Notes under the pieces: model-generated | Told to the model about the DNA's origin: nothing | The model's input: the letters and a program-made list of their open reading frames with translations, nothing else | Databases searched by the model: none | NCBI GenBank assembly: GCA_026399835.1 | Contig: JAPLQE010000070.1 | Location: 38,062 to 102,061 of the forward strand | DNA from: Burkholderiales bacterium | Lineage (GTDB): Bacteria; Pseudomonadota; Gammaproteobacteria; Burkholderiales; Burkholderiaceae_E | DNA: 64,000 nt | Reading direction: 5' to 3' | Position numbers and translations under genes: made by a program | In this document: positions 35,934 to 46,310 of the stretch, one piece after another | How the letters are laid out: each line of letters starts with the position of its first letter | Position numbering within the stretch: the stretch's first letter is position 1

Positions 35934-36961
35934 CGTGCCGCCCCCCGTTCGAATTCTTCCAGTGACGGCAGCGTCGGCAGCCCCGGCCCCGACAGTCCGG
36001 TCGCCGCCCGCACCGCCCGCAGCACCGCGATGGCGGTCACCGCCGCGATCGCCGCGCCCAGCGCCACCGGATGCACGTGCGCCTCGCAGCGGCCGGTGGC
36101 AAGCGCGAACACCGTGTCGCCGTCGAATGCGGTGTGGACCGGGTCGATGGTGCGCGCGAGCCCGTCGTGCGCGCACTGCGCGAGCTTTCGGCACTCGGCC
36201 TTGCTCAGCGCCAGGTCGGTCGCCACGCAGCCGATCGTCGTCGCCATGCCCGGTGCGAGCCGCGGCGGCAGGTCGCCGGCGAGCAGGCTGTCGGTGGTGC
36301 CGACGAGCCGGCGGCCGTCCTCGCTGCGCGCGCCCGCGAGCGGACGTCCGGTGTCCGGGTCGATCACGTCGCCGACGGCGTTGACGACGATCAGCGCGCC
36401 CACCGTCGCGCCGCCGACCCGCAGCGATGCGGTACCCACCCCACCCCTCATCGCCCGCCCGACGCCCCACAGCTTGCCGACCGTGGCGCCCGCGCCCGCG
36501 CCCACCGATCCCTCGGCGGGCGGGGCTGCGGAGGCGGCCTCGCAGGCCAGGCGGCCGGCGCGCGCATCCGGACGGATCGAGGCGTCGCCCACCCACAGGT
36601 CGAAGAGGATGGCCGCGGGCACGATCGGCACCCGCGCCGGCCCGACGGCCAGGCCGATCCCCTGCGCCTCGAGCCAGGCGACGACGCCACCGGCCGCGTC
36701 GAGCCCGAACGCACTGCCGCCGGCGAGCAGCACCGCATGGACGCGGTCGACGGCGTTGACGGGGTCGAGCAGGTCGGTCTCCCGGGTGCCGGGCGCAGCG
36801 CCGCGCACGTCGACGCCGCAGGTGGCGCCGTCCCCGGTGAGCAGCACGGTGCAGCCGGTGGGCCGGCGCGGATCGGTGAAATGGCCGACGCTCAGCCCCG
36901 CGACGTCGGTGATCGCGCCGGCGGCCGGACCGCCCGGTCCACGTTTGGCGGATACTTGCAT
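35930..36961 (-). CDS. P1 family peptidase (DmpA/NylC-like aminopeptidase)
   Basis: A 343-residue N-terminal-nucleophile hydrolase. DVAGLSVGHFTDPRRPTGCT opens the family fold, LLAGGSAFGLDAAGG follows and MATTIGCVATDLALSK contains the predicted nucleophile Thr241. In NylC and related enzymes the chain cleaves itself between Asn and this Thr; here the preceding residue is Ala. Substrates in the family include D-amino-acid peptides, beta-peptides and nylon oligomers. It is divergent from the cation-efflux gene with only six bases between start codons. Confidence 0.85.
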   Translation of the reverse strand: MQVSAKRGPGGPAAGAITDVAGLSVGHFTDPRRPTGCTVLLTGDGATCGVDVRGAAPGTRETDLLDPVNAVDRVHAVLLAGGSAFGLDAAGGVVAWLEAQGIGLAVGPARVPIVPAAILFDLWVGDASIRPDARAGRLACEAASAAPPAEGSVGAGAGATVGKLWGVGRAMRGGVGTASLRVGGATVGALIVVNAVGDVIDPDTGRPLAGARSEDGRRLVGTTDSLLAGDLPPRLAPGMATTIGCVATDLALSKAECRKLAQCAHDGLARTIDPVHTAFDGDTVFALATGRCEAHVHPVALGAAIAAVTAIAVLRAVRAATGLSGPGLPTLPSLEEFERGAAR

Positions 36962-36967
36962 GCTGCG

Positions 36968-37855
36968 ATGCTACCCAAAACCCTCACCACCCACACGTTC
37001 GAGCGCCACCACTTCGCCTGGCTCTCGATCGCCGCGGCCGTCGCGACCATCGCGCTCAAGACGGTCGCCTGGTGGGTCACCGGGTCGGTCGGCCTGCTGT
37101 CGGACGCGTTGGAGTCCTTCGTCAACCTGGCGGGGGCCTCGTTCGCGCTGGTGATGATCGTGGTCGCGGCGCGCCCACCGGATGACGAGCATCCGTTCGG
37201 CCACGCCAAGGCCGAGTACTTCTCGAGCGGCTTCGAAGGCATCCTGATCTTCGGTGCGGCCGCGGCGATCATCTGGACGGCGGTGGCGCGGCTGCTGGCG
37301 CCGCAGCCCCTCGAGGCGATCGGCGTGGGGCTCGCGGTGTCGGCGGTCGCGACCACGATCAACCTGGCCGTCGCCATCGCACTGCGCCGCGCCGCGGCCC
37401 GCTTCCGCTCCATCGCGCTCGACGCCGATGCCCGGCACCTGATGACCGACGTCGTGACCTCGGTCGGCGTGGTCGCCGGCGTGGCCGCGGTGTCGCTGAC
37501 CGGCTGGCTGGCCCTGGACCCGCTGATCGCGATCGCGGTCGGCCTGAACATCCTGCGCGAAGGTGCGCGCATGCTGCGCGCCTCGGTCGACGGCCTGATG
37601 GACCGCAGCCTGGGGGCACCCGAGCTCGAGCGGTTGCGCGCCGCGCTCGATGCGCTGGGCGAGCGCGGGGTCTCCTGGCGCGGCCTGCGCACGCGGCGCG
37701 CCGGCTCGCACGCCTGGATCGACGTCGTGGTGCTGGTGCCGGGCGACTGGACCGTGGACGCCGGGCATGCGGTGGCCGACGAGGTCGAGGCGACGCTCGC
37801 CGCGCTGGTCGAGCAGGCGACCGTGGTCACGCACCTCGAGCCGATCCCGCACTGA
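36968..37855 (+). CDS. Cation diffusion facilitator (CDF) transporter
   Basis: A 295-residue inner-membrane metal/proton antiporter. Six hydrophobic segments are seen, with SVGLLSDALESFVNL in helix 2, the diagnostic HPFGHAKAEYFSSGFEG loop, and a second metal site in DADARHLMTDVVTSVG (HxxxD). The C-terminal cytoplasmic ferredoxin-like domain is present. The FieF/MMT-type site uses Asp/Glu at helix 2, suggesting Zn, Fe or Mn export. ATG 36968 is the first in-frame Met after the divergent gene. Confidence 0.88.
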   Translation: MLPKTLTTHTFERHHFAWLSIAAAVATIALKTVAWWVTGSVGLLSDALESFVNLAGASFALVMIVVAARPPDDEHPFGHAKAEYFSSGFEGILIFGAAAAIIWTAVARLLAPQPLEAIGVGLAVSAVATTINLAVAIALRRAAARFRSIALDADARHLMTDVVTSVGVVAGVAAVSLTGWLALDPLIAIAVGLNILREGARMLRASVDGLMDRSLGAPELERLRAALDALGERGVSWRGLRTRRAGSHAWIDVVVLVPGDWTVDAGHAVADEVEATLAALVEQATVVTHLEPIPH

Positions 37856-37915
37856 CCCGCGGCGATCGCATCCGGTACGGCCCGATCGGATCGGGAGACA
37901 CCGGACCCCGGCCGC

Positions 37916-37921
37916 TACAAT
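37916..37921 (+). promoter_or_regulatory. -10 element (TACAAT) at the AMP-phosphorylase-type gene
   Basis: TACAAT matches TATAAT at five of six positions and lies only six bases before ATG 37928, so transcription would begin at or near the start codon, giving a leaderless or almost leaderless message. No Shine-Dalgarno lies in that gap. No clear -35 was found. Confidence 0.45.
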
Positions 37922-37927
37922 CGACCG

Positions 37928-39442
37928 ATGAGCGCGAACGTGTCCGCCCTGCGCCTGCGCGCGGTCCGGATCGACACCGATTCGGAAAACGTCGCTTACC
38001 TGGCGCGCGGCTGCACCGCCTGCCGCGTCGATGTGCTGCGGGCCGCCCAGAAGGTCTCGGTGAGCGTGGTCGGTGCGTCGGTCGAGCCCATGCTCGCCGT
38101 GCTCAACGTCGTCGACGACCCCTCGATCGTCGGCCCCGACGAGCTCGGCCTGTCCGAGCAGGCCTTCGCGATGCTGGGCGTGCCCACGGGCACGCCGGTG
38201 ACCATCGGTCCGGCGCCCCGTCCGGCCTCGCTCGACATCGTGCGTCGAAAGCTGCAGGGCGAGCCCCTCGACCTCGGGGCGATGCGCGCCATCGCCCGCG
38301 ACATCGCCGCACGGCGCTATGCGCGCAGCGAGATCGCCGCGTTCCTGGTCGCCTGCGGGCGCGAAGACCTCGAACGCGACGAGGTGCTGGCCCTGACCCG
38401 AGCGATGCTCGAGACCGGCGAACGCCTGGACTGGCGCGAGCCGCTGGTGGCCGACAAGCACTGCATCGGCGGCATCCCCGGCAACCGCACCTCGATGATC
38501 ATCGTGCCGATCGTCGCCGCCCACGGCATGCTGATCCCGAAGACCTCGAGCCGCGCGATCACCTCGCCCGCCGGCACGGCCGACACGATGCAGGTGCTCG
38601 CCGAGGTCGAGCTCGCCCCCGCGCGCCTGCACGAGATCGTGCTGCGCGAACGCGGCTGCATCGCCTGGGGCGGGACAGCGCGGCTCGCGCCCCTCGACGA
38701 CCTGCTGATCTCGGTCGAGCGGCCGCTCGCACTCGATTCGCCCGGACTGATGGTCGCCTCGATCCTCTCGAAGAAGCTCGCGGCCGGCTCGACGCGGCTG
38801 CTGCTCGACATCCCGGTCGGCCCGAGCGCGAAGGTGCGCAGCCTCGCCGACGCGCAGCGCCTGCGCAAGACCTTCGAGCATGTCGGACGCGCGCTCGGTC
38901 TGCACGTCGAGGTGGCGGTCACCGACGGCACGCAGCCGATCGGGCGCGGCATCGGCCCGGTGCTCGAGGCCCGCGACGTGATGGCGGTGCTGGAGAACCG
39001 GCCCGACGCACCGCAGGACCTGCGGGCGAAGTCGCTGCGGCTGGCCGGCCGTATCCTCGAGTTCGACCCGGACGTGCGGGGCGGCGACGGCGAGGGCCTG
39101 GCCCGGGACATCCTCGAGTCGGGACGGGCCGCGGCCAAGATGGCCTCGATCATCGATGCGCAGGGCCGGCGCCTGGAGCCCCCGGGGCCCGGACGGCTGG
39201 TCGCCGAGATCGTCGCGCCGCGGGCCGGCCGCATCGTCGGATTCGACCACCTGAGGCTCGCGCGCGCCGCGCGCCAGGCGGGCGCCCCCGCGAGCCCCGG
39301 CGCCGGGCTGGACCTGCTGGTGCGGCTGGGCGATCCGGTGCGTGCCGGCCAGCCCCTCTACCGGCTGCACGCCGAGACCTCGGGCGAGTTCGACCACGCC
39401 CGCAGCGGTTGCGATGCCGATGCCGGCATCGCGATCGGCTGA
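37928..39442 (+). CDS. Thymidine/AMP phosphorylase family protein
   Basis: A 504-residue member of the archaeal-type thymidine phosphorylase family, which includes AMP phosphorylase. An N-terminal extension (about 90 residues) precedes the alpha domain; [18 protein letters not shown] is the phosphate site and [20 protein letters not shown] is the substrate loop that differs from classic DeoA and resembles AMP phosphorylase. AMP phosphorylase turns NMP plus phosphate into base plus ribose-1,5-bisphosphate. The PRPP-synthetase homologue starts 41 bp later, pointing to a joint role in ribose-phosphate recycling; the exact substrate is unknown. Confidence 0.85.
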   Translation: MSANVSALRLRAVRIDTDSENVAYLARGCTACRVDVLRAAQKVSVSVVGASVEPMLAVLNVVDDPSIVGPDELGLSEQAFAMLGVPTGTPVTIGPAPRPASLDIVRRKLQGEPLDLGAMRAIARDIAARRYARSEIAAFLVACGREDLERDEVLALTRAMLETGERLDWREPLVADKHCIGGIPGNRTSMIIVPIVAAHGMLIPKTSSRAITSPAGTADTMQVLAEVELAPARLHEIVLRERGCIAWGGTARLAPLDDLLISVERPLALDSPGLMVASILSKKLAAGSTRLLLDIPVGPSAKVRSLADAQRLRKTFEHVGRALGLHVEVAVTDGTQPIGRGIGPVLEARDVMAVLENRPDAPQDLRAKSLRLAGRILEFDPDVRGGDGEGLARDILESGRAAAKMASIIDAQGRRLEPPGPGRLVAEIVAPRAGRIVGFDHLRLARAARQAGAPASPGAGLDLLVRLGDPVRAGQPLYRLHAETSGEFDHARSGCDADAGIAIG

Positions 39443-39483
39443 TCCGACGTCGCATCCCGCTCCCTGCCTGCCGGCCCCCCGAC

Positions 39484-40392
39484 ATGACCGACCCGACCCG
39501 ACCCGCGCTGCTCCACTTCGCCGACCACGAGGCTCCCGCCCGCCGGCTCGCGCACGCGCTCGGCCTGCAGGCCTCGGTGATCGATACCCGGCGCTTCCCC
39601 GACGGCGAGACGCTGCTGCGCCTGCCGGTGCCGCTGCCGCCGAGCGCGCTGCTCTTCTGCGCGCTTGGCGCCCCCGACGCGCGACTGGTCGAGCTGCTGC
39701 TCGCGTCGCGGACCGCGCGCGAGCACGGCGTCGCGCACCTGACGCTGGTGGCCCCCTACCTCTGCTACATGCGCCAGGACATGGCCTTTCGCCCCGGCGA
39801 GGCGGTGAGCCAGCGCATCGTCGGCGGCTTCCTCGGAGGCCTGTTCGACGCGGTGATCACCGTGGACCCGCACCTGCACCGGATCGCACGCCTGGACGAG
39901 GCGGTGACCGGCGGCGCGCGGGCCGTCGCGCTCACCGCGGCCGATGCGATCGGCGACTTCGTCGCGCGGACCGTGCCGGACGCGGTGCTGGTCGGACCCG
40001 ACGAGGAGTCCGCGCAGTGGGTGGCCGCGGTCGCCGCGCGAGCCGCCCGCCCGCACGCGGTGTTCGTCAAGACCCGCCACGGCGACCGCGAGGTCGACGT
40101 CGTGGCCGAAGGCGGCGCCGCGGTGGCCGGGCGCCCGGTGGTGCTGGTCGACGACATCGCCTCGAGCGGGCGCACGCTCGCACAGGCGGCGCGGGTGTGC
40201 CTCGCTGCCGGCGCGCGCGGCGTCGACGCGATCGTCACGCACGCGCTCTGCTCGCAGGCCGACCTCGAGGCGATGCGGGAGGCCGGGATCGTCCGGTTCT
40301 GGAGCACGGACGCGCTCGAGCATCCGAGCAATGCCGTCCCGCTTGCCTCGCTGCTCGCCGCGGGGCTGCGCGCGCACGGCCTGCTGGGCTGA
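39484..40392 (+). CDS. Ribose-phosphate pyrophosphokinase (PRPP synthetase) homologue
   Basis: A 302-residue PRPP synthetase. RRFPDGETLLRLP near residue 40 binds substrate, APYLCYMRQDMAF and VDPHLHRI follow, and the PRPP loop is VVLVDDIASSGRTLAQA. It is a little shorter than the housekeeping Prs (about 315) and more divergent, so it may be a paralogue with a dedicated role. It makes PRPP from ribose-5-phosphate (or a related sugar phosphate) and ATP. It follows the phosphorylase gene closely and converges on upp, which consumes PRPP. Confidence 0.87.
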   Translation: MTDPTRPALLHFADHEAPARRLAHALGLQASVIDTRRFPDGETLLRLPVPLPPSALLFCALGAPDARLVELLLASRTAREHGVAHLTLVAPYLCYMRQDMAFRPGEAVSQRIVGGFLGGLFDAVITVDPHLHRIARLDEAVTGGARAVALTAADAIGDFVARTVPDAVLVGPDEESAQWVAAVAARAARPHAVFVKTRHGDREVDVVAEGGAAVAGRPVVLVDDIASSGRTLAQAARVCLAAGARGVDAIVTHALCSQADLEAMREAGIVRFWSTDALEHPSNAVPLASLLAAGLRAHGLLG

Positions 40393-40416
40393 GACGCCGC
40401 GAGCGGATCTGCTGCG

Positions 40417-40454
40417 CGACCCGCGCCGGCGCCGCCGCGCCCCCCGCCGGGTCG
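40417..40454. terminator. Possible bidirectional hairpin between prs homologue and upp
   Basis: CGACCCG (40417-40423) and CGGGTCG (40448-40454) can pair across a 24-base GC-rich loop in the 64-bp gap between the two converging genes. The stem is short and no T-tract is present, so it is a weak candidate. Confidence 0.3.
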
Positions 40455-40456
40455 AC

Positions 40457-41089
40457 CTACTTGGTCCCGAACAGCCGGTCGCCCGCGTCGCCCAGCCCCG
40501 GCAGGATGTAGCCGTGCGCGTCGAGCTGCCGGTCGATCGCCGCGGTGTAGACCGGCACGTCCGGATGCGCGGCCCGGAAGTGCGCGAGCCCCTCGGGCGC
40601 GGCGAGCAGGCAGACGAACCGGATCGAGCGCGGCCGCGTCTCCTTGAGACGGTCGACCGCTGCGACCGCGGAGTTGCCGGTGGCGAGCATCGGGTCGACG
40701 ACGATGGCGTCGCGCCCCTCCATGCCGGCCGGCACCTTGAAGTAGTACTCCACCGCCACCAGCGTCTTCGGATCGCGGTACAGGCCGATGTGGGCGATCC
40801 GGGCCCCCGGGATCACCTGCAGCATTCCGTCGAGGATGCCGGCACCGGCCCGCAGGATCGACACGAACACCGTCTTCTTGCCGTCGATCAGCCGCGAGCG
40901 CATCGGCTCGAGCGGCGTCTCGATCTCGACCTCGTGCATCGGCATGTCGCGCGTCACCTCGTAGGCCAGCAGCATCGACAGCTCGGTGAGCAGGCGCCGG
41001 AAGCTGTTGGTGCTGGTCTCCTTGCGGCGCAGCAGCGTCAGCTTGTGCTGCACCAGCGGGTGGTCGATCACAAACACGTCAGCGCTCAT
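40457..41089 (-). CDS. upp: Uracil phosphoribosyltransferase
   Basis: A 210-residue UPRTase, standard length. [20 protein letters not shown] is the usual N-terminus, [11 protein letters not shown] follows, the PRPP loop is [15 protein letters not shown], and [17 protein letters not shown] is the conserved end. It makes UMP from uracil and PRPP. Stop is TAG. Here it is the last gene after the URC1- and URC4-like genes, so it probably feeds UMP into that breakdown route in addition to salvage. Confidence 0.96.
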   Translation of the reverse strand: MSADVFVIDHPLVQHKLTLLRRKETSTNSFRRLLTELSMLLAYEVTRDMPMHEVEIETPLEPMRSRLIDGKKTVFVSILRAGAGILDGMLQVIPGARIAHIGLYRDPKTLVAVEYYFKVPAGMEGRDAIVVDPMLATGNSAVAAVDRLKETRPRSIRFVCLLAAPEGLAHFRAAHPDVPVYTAAIDRQLDAHGYILPGLGDAGDRLFGTK

Positions 41090-41106
41090 CGGTATCTCCG
41101 GACGGT

Positions 41107-42314
41107 TCAGAACACGGTGCCGTCGCTGGCGATCGCGATCGGCGGCTCACCGCCGCGACGCGACGCCGCGAGCTCGCGCCCCGCGGCCCAGGTGCCGCCC
41201 TCGAGCACGGCCGCCAGCGGCATCTTCATCGCGTCGGTGCCGAGCCGCTCGCGCACCTTCGGGGCGAGGGCGTCGATCAGCGCGACCGTCAGCGCCCGCC
41301 ATTCGACGATCGGCTCGGCGCCCGGTGCAAGCGGTGGCGCGAAGCTCGCCGGATCGCGCGGCACGAGGACACCGGCATCGATCAGCAACCCGCCGTTGCG
41401 GTACTCGGCCAGTCCGGTGAGCGCCTCCAGCCCGTCGACGGACACGCCGGCCGACTCGAAGGGCTCGAGCAGCGAGTAGGTCAGCCACTGCGAGAGCTTG
41501 TGGAAGGGCACCCAGCCCCCGGTCTCGCCCTCCCCGCCCGCGAACCGGTGGCGCCAGGCGTCGCCCACGGCCACGCCGCCGATCCGCGCGCCCTGCGGCC
41601 AGATGCCGCCCAGGCCGCTCAGCAGGGCGACCAGGATGTCGTGCGCAGCGACGCGCGTCGGATCCGACACGCGCAGCGCATCGAAGAGCCCGCCCGGCCG
41701 CCCCGGCACGCCGAAGCGCGCGGGCTGGGCGGCGAGCGCCTCGCCGAGCCGGCGCAGCAGCGCGACCCGGCCATCCAGGCCGACCAGCGGATTGTCCGCA
41801 TCGACCTGGAACGCAGCGCCGAGCGCGGCCGCGTCGATGCGAGCCAGGCCCTCCGCATCGGCCTGCATCGGCCGGTGCGGATCGGACGAGAACAGGCCGC
41901 GCTCGAAGGCCCGCAGGCTCGCGATGCCCAGGCCCTCGGAGCGGTCGAGCACGGTCCGGGTCGCGCGGTCGTCGAAGCGCCACGCGGGGCCGGCACCGGC
42001 GTCGAGCAGGACCGAGACCACCGCCAGGTCGATCCGCGCCCGCGCCCGCGCGAACGGGTCGATCTCGCCCGCGGCCGCCTCCATCGCGGCGACCCGGTCG
42101 ACGCCGCCGGCCTCGAAGTGGCGCCAGCGGCTGTGGTACGGCACCGCGAGCGTCGGATAGCGTCGGCGCGTCACCGCGGCGACGACGTCGGCCGCGTCAT
42201 CGAGCCGCGCCAGCACCACCTCGAAGGCCGGGGCGCGCCCCTCGATCGCGGCCTGCAGGATGCGGCCGCAGCGCTCGCGTACCGCCCCGGTGGACAGCAG
42301 CGCGTGCGCCGCGC

Positions 42315-42318
<4 letters not shown>
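41107..42318 (-). CDS. DUF1688 protein (URC4-like, uracil catabolism)
   Basis: A 403-residue DUF1688 protein; motifs include [39 protein letters not shown] and [13 protein letters not shown]. Its yeast homologue Urc4p is needed to grow on uracil by the URC pathway, releasing urea and ribose-5-phosphate from an opened uridine-phosphate intermediate (established genetics; catalysis not fully described). The GTG start at 42318 overlaps the upstream gene stop as GTGA. It lies between the URC1-like and UPRTase genes, the known bacterial arrangement. Confidence 0.88.
41528..41535 (-). other. KOPS-like octamer (reverse strand)
   Basis: CCCTCCCC forward is GGGGAGGG reverse, in the DUF1688 gene, pointing left toward the dif-like site. 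Confidence 0.3.
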
Positions 42319-43568
<1,250 letters not shown>

Positions 43569-43663
43569 CACGAACGCTCCTGGCTTCAAAGGGCCAGCGT
43601 AGCGGGATTCGCCACAGGTGTCGACGCACGCGCGTCGGCCACCAAGTGGCGTTCAGGCGGCGT

Positions 43664-44581
43664 TCAGGTCACCGGATCGTGCCCGAACGCGTCGACGTCG
43701 TCGGCGAGTTCGACGAAGTCGCGGCGCAGCGCGCTCAGGGCGGCGGCGAACTCGTCGGCGTCGAAGGCGCGCGGCTGGAAACACGAGGCGGCGGGACGCG
43801 CCTGCGTCCAGGCGAACACCTCCAGGCCGCGCACGCCGAGCAGCTGCCCGCTGATGCCCGCGGCCTGCGGTGCGGCGAGGAATGCGACGACGTTGGCGAC
43901 ATGGCTGGCGGCGAGCGGCGCGGTGAGCGCGCGCCAGTCGGCGAGGGCCTGCGACTCGCCCGGCACCGCGCGCAACGCGCGCGTGCCGGCGAACGGCACG
44001 ACCGCATTGCAGGCGATGCGTGCATCGGCCAGCTCGAGCGCGAGCGTGCGGGTGAGCCCGAGCAGCCCGGCCTTGCTCGCGGCCTCGCCGCCGCGGCCGA
44101 CGCGGCCGTAGAGCCCGACGGCCGAGGCCAGGTTGACGATCGCCCCGGGCCGGCGCCCGCCGCGCGCCTGCTCGCGCATCGCGCCGACCGCCGCTGCGGC
44201 CATCGCGTACGGGCCGACCAGGTTGGTCCGCAGCATCCGCTCGAAGTCGGCGCGAGGGCCGGCGCCGATCGGGGCATCGGCCTCGATCGCCGCGTTGTTG
44301 ACGATCAGGTCGACCGCGCCGAAGGCCTCGAGCGCGGCGGCAACCGCCTCCTCGGCGGCGCCCTCGGCCCCGACGTCGAGCGACAGGCCGATCGCCCCGG
44401 GCACCCGCATCGTCGCGAGCTCGGTGACCGCCGGATCCTCCGGCCCGCCGTCGAGCGCCGCGCCGTTGTCGACGATCAGCACACCGGCCCCGAGCAGGCC
44501 GAGCGTCTGCGCGATCGCGAGCCCGATGCCGCGTGCCCCGCCGGTCACGATCGCTCCGCGTCCCGCCAACAGATCCTGCAT
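43664..44581 (-). CDS. SDR family protein with altered active site
   Basis: A 305-residue SDR-fold protein. VTGGARGIGLAIA and NNAAIEA are normal, and Ser lies in NLASAVGLYG. At the YxxxK site it reads GGEAASKAGL: Lys is kept but Tyr is replaced by Glu. Classic dehydrogenase chemistry is therefore doubtful unless the tyrosine seven residues before the Glu (in VGLYGRVGRGGE) substitutes. It follows the URC genes in the same direction but starts its own unit upstream, so a link to uracil catabolism (for example a 3-hydroxypropionate or semialdehyde step) is only speculative. Confidence 0.78.
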   Translation of the reverse strand: MQDLLAGRGAIVTGGARGIGLAIAQTLGLLGAGVLIVDNGAALDGGPEDPAVTELATMRVPGAIGLSLDVGAEGAAEEAVAAALEAFGAVDLIVNNAAIEADAPIGAGPRADFERMLRTNLVGPYAMAAAAVGAMREQARGGRRPGAIVNLASAVGLYGRVGRGGEAASKAGLLGLTRTLALELADARIACNAVVPFAGTRALRAVPGESQALADWRALTAPLAASHVANVVAFLAAPQAAGISGQLLGVRGLEVFAWTQARPAASCFQPRAFDADEFAAALSALRRDFVELADDVDAFGHDPVT

Positions 44582-44723
44582 GCCGATTCTCCCGCGCCCG
44601 TGACGCTCATCAGCCTGCAGTGTGCCGCAAGTCGGAGAACGACCCGTCGACGGGCCCATGAACGCCCGAGCCGCGCCGCCTCGACATGTTTTCGACGGAC
44701 CGTCGCCTAGCATCCCCGGACAC

Positions 44724-46310
44724 ATGTCAAACGACGAACCGCTTGCGCACGGGAACACGGGCGCTGCACGGCATTCGGCGCCCCCGTCAGCCGCGGCGCA
44801 GCGAGTGGCCCGGGCGGTCGTGTCCGGGGATCGGGCCATCGCGCGCCTGCTCGTCGCCGGCCTGGCGGCGGCAGCTGCGCTGCGCTGCCTCCTGAGCGCG
44901 ATCCTGCCTCTGGCCGACACCACCGAGGCGCGCTACGCCGAGATCGTGCGCGTCGGGCTGGAGAACGGCTTCTGGCTGATGCCCCATGCGGCGCCTGGCG
45001 AACCGTTCTTCGCGAAACCGCCCGGATCGACCTGGCTGGCCATGGTGTCGGGATCACTCATCGGCCCGAGCGAGGGGGCCCTGCGACTGCCTTCGCTGCT
45101 GCTGATGGCCGCGGTCGCGCTGATCGTCGCTGCGGTGATCCGGCGCCGACCGGGCAGCTCGCCGGATGCAGCGCTCGCCGGCGCCGCGATCGTGGTGACG
45201 GCACCGATCGGATTCGTGCTGGCGGGCGCAGTCATGACCGACGCGGCCCAGCTCCTCGCGGTGAGCTCGGCGATGGCCTGTGCCACGGCGCTTCGGACAT
45301 CGACCGGGGCGGCACGCGCCCGTTGGCGCTACGCCTTCTGGACGGCCGTCGGTCTGGGCACCCTCGCCAAGGGGTTCGCCACGCTGGCCCTGATCGGCCT
45401 GCCGATCGCGCTGCACACACTCCTCGCCCGCGACACGGCGCGGGTGCTGCGCGACTACCTGGTACCCGGGCCGATCCTCGTCGCGGCAGCCATCGCGCTG
45501 CCCTGGTACCTCGCAGCGGAGCACGCCCATCCCGGCTTCCTGCGGTACTTCGTGGTCGGCGAGCATCTGCAGCGCTACCTCGAGCCGGGTTGGCAGGGCG
45601 ACCGCTACGGGACGGCCCATCGCCAGCCGATCGGCATGATCTGGCCGTATGCCGCGACGGCAGCGGGCCCGTGGCTGGCCGCCGCCGCCGTCGCGATGGC
45701 GGCCGACCGCGGCCGCAAGGCCAGGGCGGCTTCGATTCCAGGCAGTGCGGACGATGCCGCGGCACGCCGCGACGACACCCTCTGGTGGGCATGCTGGATC
45801 CTCGCCCCCCTGCTGCTGTTCACGTTCTCCCGGAACCTCATCTGGACGTACACGGCGACCGCGCTGCCGCCGTTCGCGGTTTGGCTGGCGCCGCGTCTCG
45901 CCGGACCCGGATCCCTGCCGTCGCGACGGCGCGCCGTGGCCTGGGGTGTGCTCCTCTGGATCGCGGTCATGGCCGCGCTCGTGCCGACCGCCATGCGAGC
46001 CGTCTCGCGCCACTCCGCCAAGGTGCTGATCGAGGCCGCCGACTTCGCCGACCCGGACCGGCGGCTGGCGCTGACCGTGCCGGGCGCCCTGCGTTTCTCC
46101 GGTGCGTTCTATTCGAAGGGACGCGCCTGCACCGCGGCCGACGCGGCCTCGTCCGCTGCCTGCGAGGCGCGTGCCGGCGGCTCGGGCTGGTGGATCGTCG
46201 CGCCGACACTCGCCGACGCCTGGGCGGCCGACGGGCAGGCCGAGCGCGTCGCCGACGACGGCCGGCATGTGCTCGTTCGCCGCCCGGCGCGAACCGGGGA
46301 CGCACGATGA
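44724..46310 (+). CDS. ArnT/PMT-like polyprenyl-phosphate-sugar glycosyltransferase
   Basis: About 528 residues from ATG 44724 (44658 is an alternative). A polytopic inner-membrane enzyme with some 12 hydrophobic segments. The first periplasmic loop TTEARYAEIVR and FFAKPPGSTWL are the ArnT/GT83 signature (Asp/Glu catalytic pair plus KPP). It moves a sugar from a polyprenyl phosphate carrier to lipid A or another envelope acceptor. Its stop overlaps the GT2 gene start as ATGA. The acceptor is unknown. Confidence 0.85.
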   Translation: MSNDEPLAHGNTGAARHSAPPSAAAQRVARAVVSGDRAIARLLVAGLAAAAALRCLLSAILPLADTTEARYAEIVRVGLENGFWLMPHAAPGEPFFAKPPGSTWLAMVSGSLIGPSEGALRLPSLLLMAAVALIVAAVIRRRPGSSPDAALAGAAIVVTAPIGFVLAGAVMTDAAQLLAVSSAMACATALRTSTGAARARWRYAFWTAVGLGTLAKGFATLALIGLPIALHTLLARDTARVLRDYLVPGPILVAAAIALPWYLAAEHAHPGFLRYFVVGEHLQRYLEPGWQGDRYGTAHRQPIGMIWPYAATAAGPWLAAAAVAMAADRGRKARAASIPGSADDAAARRDDTLWWACWILAPLLLFTFSRNLIWTYTATALPPFAVWLAPRLAGPGSLPSRRRAVAWGVLLWIAVMAALVPTAMRAVSRHSAKVLIEAADFADPDRRLALTVPGALRFSGAFYSKGRACTAADAASSAACEARAGGSGWWIVAPTLADAWAADGQAERVADDGRHVLVRRPARTGDAR

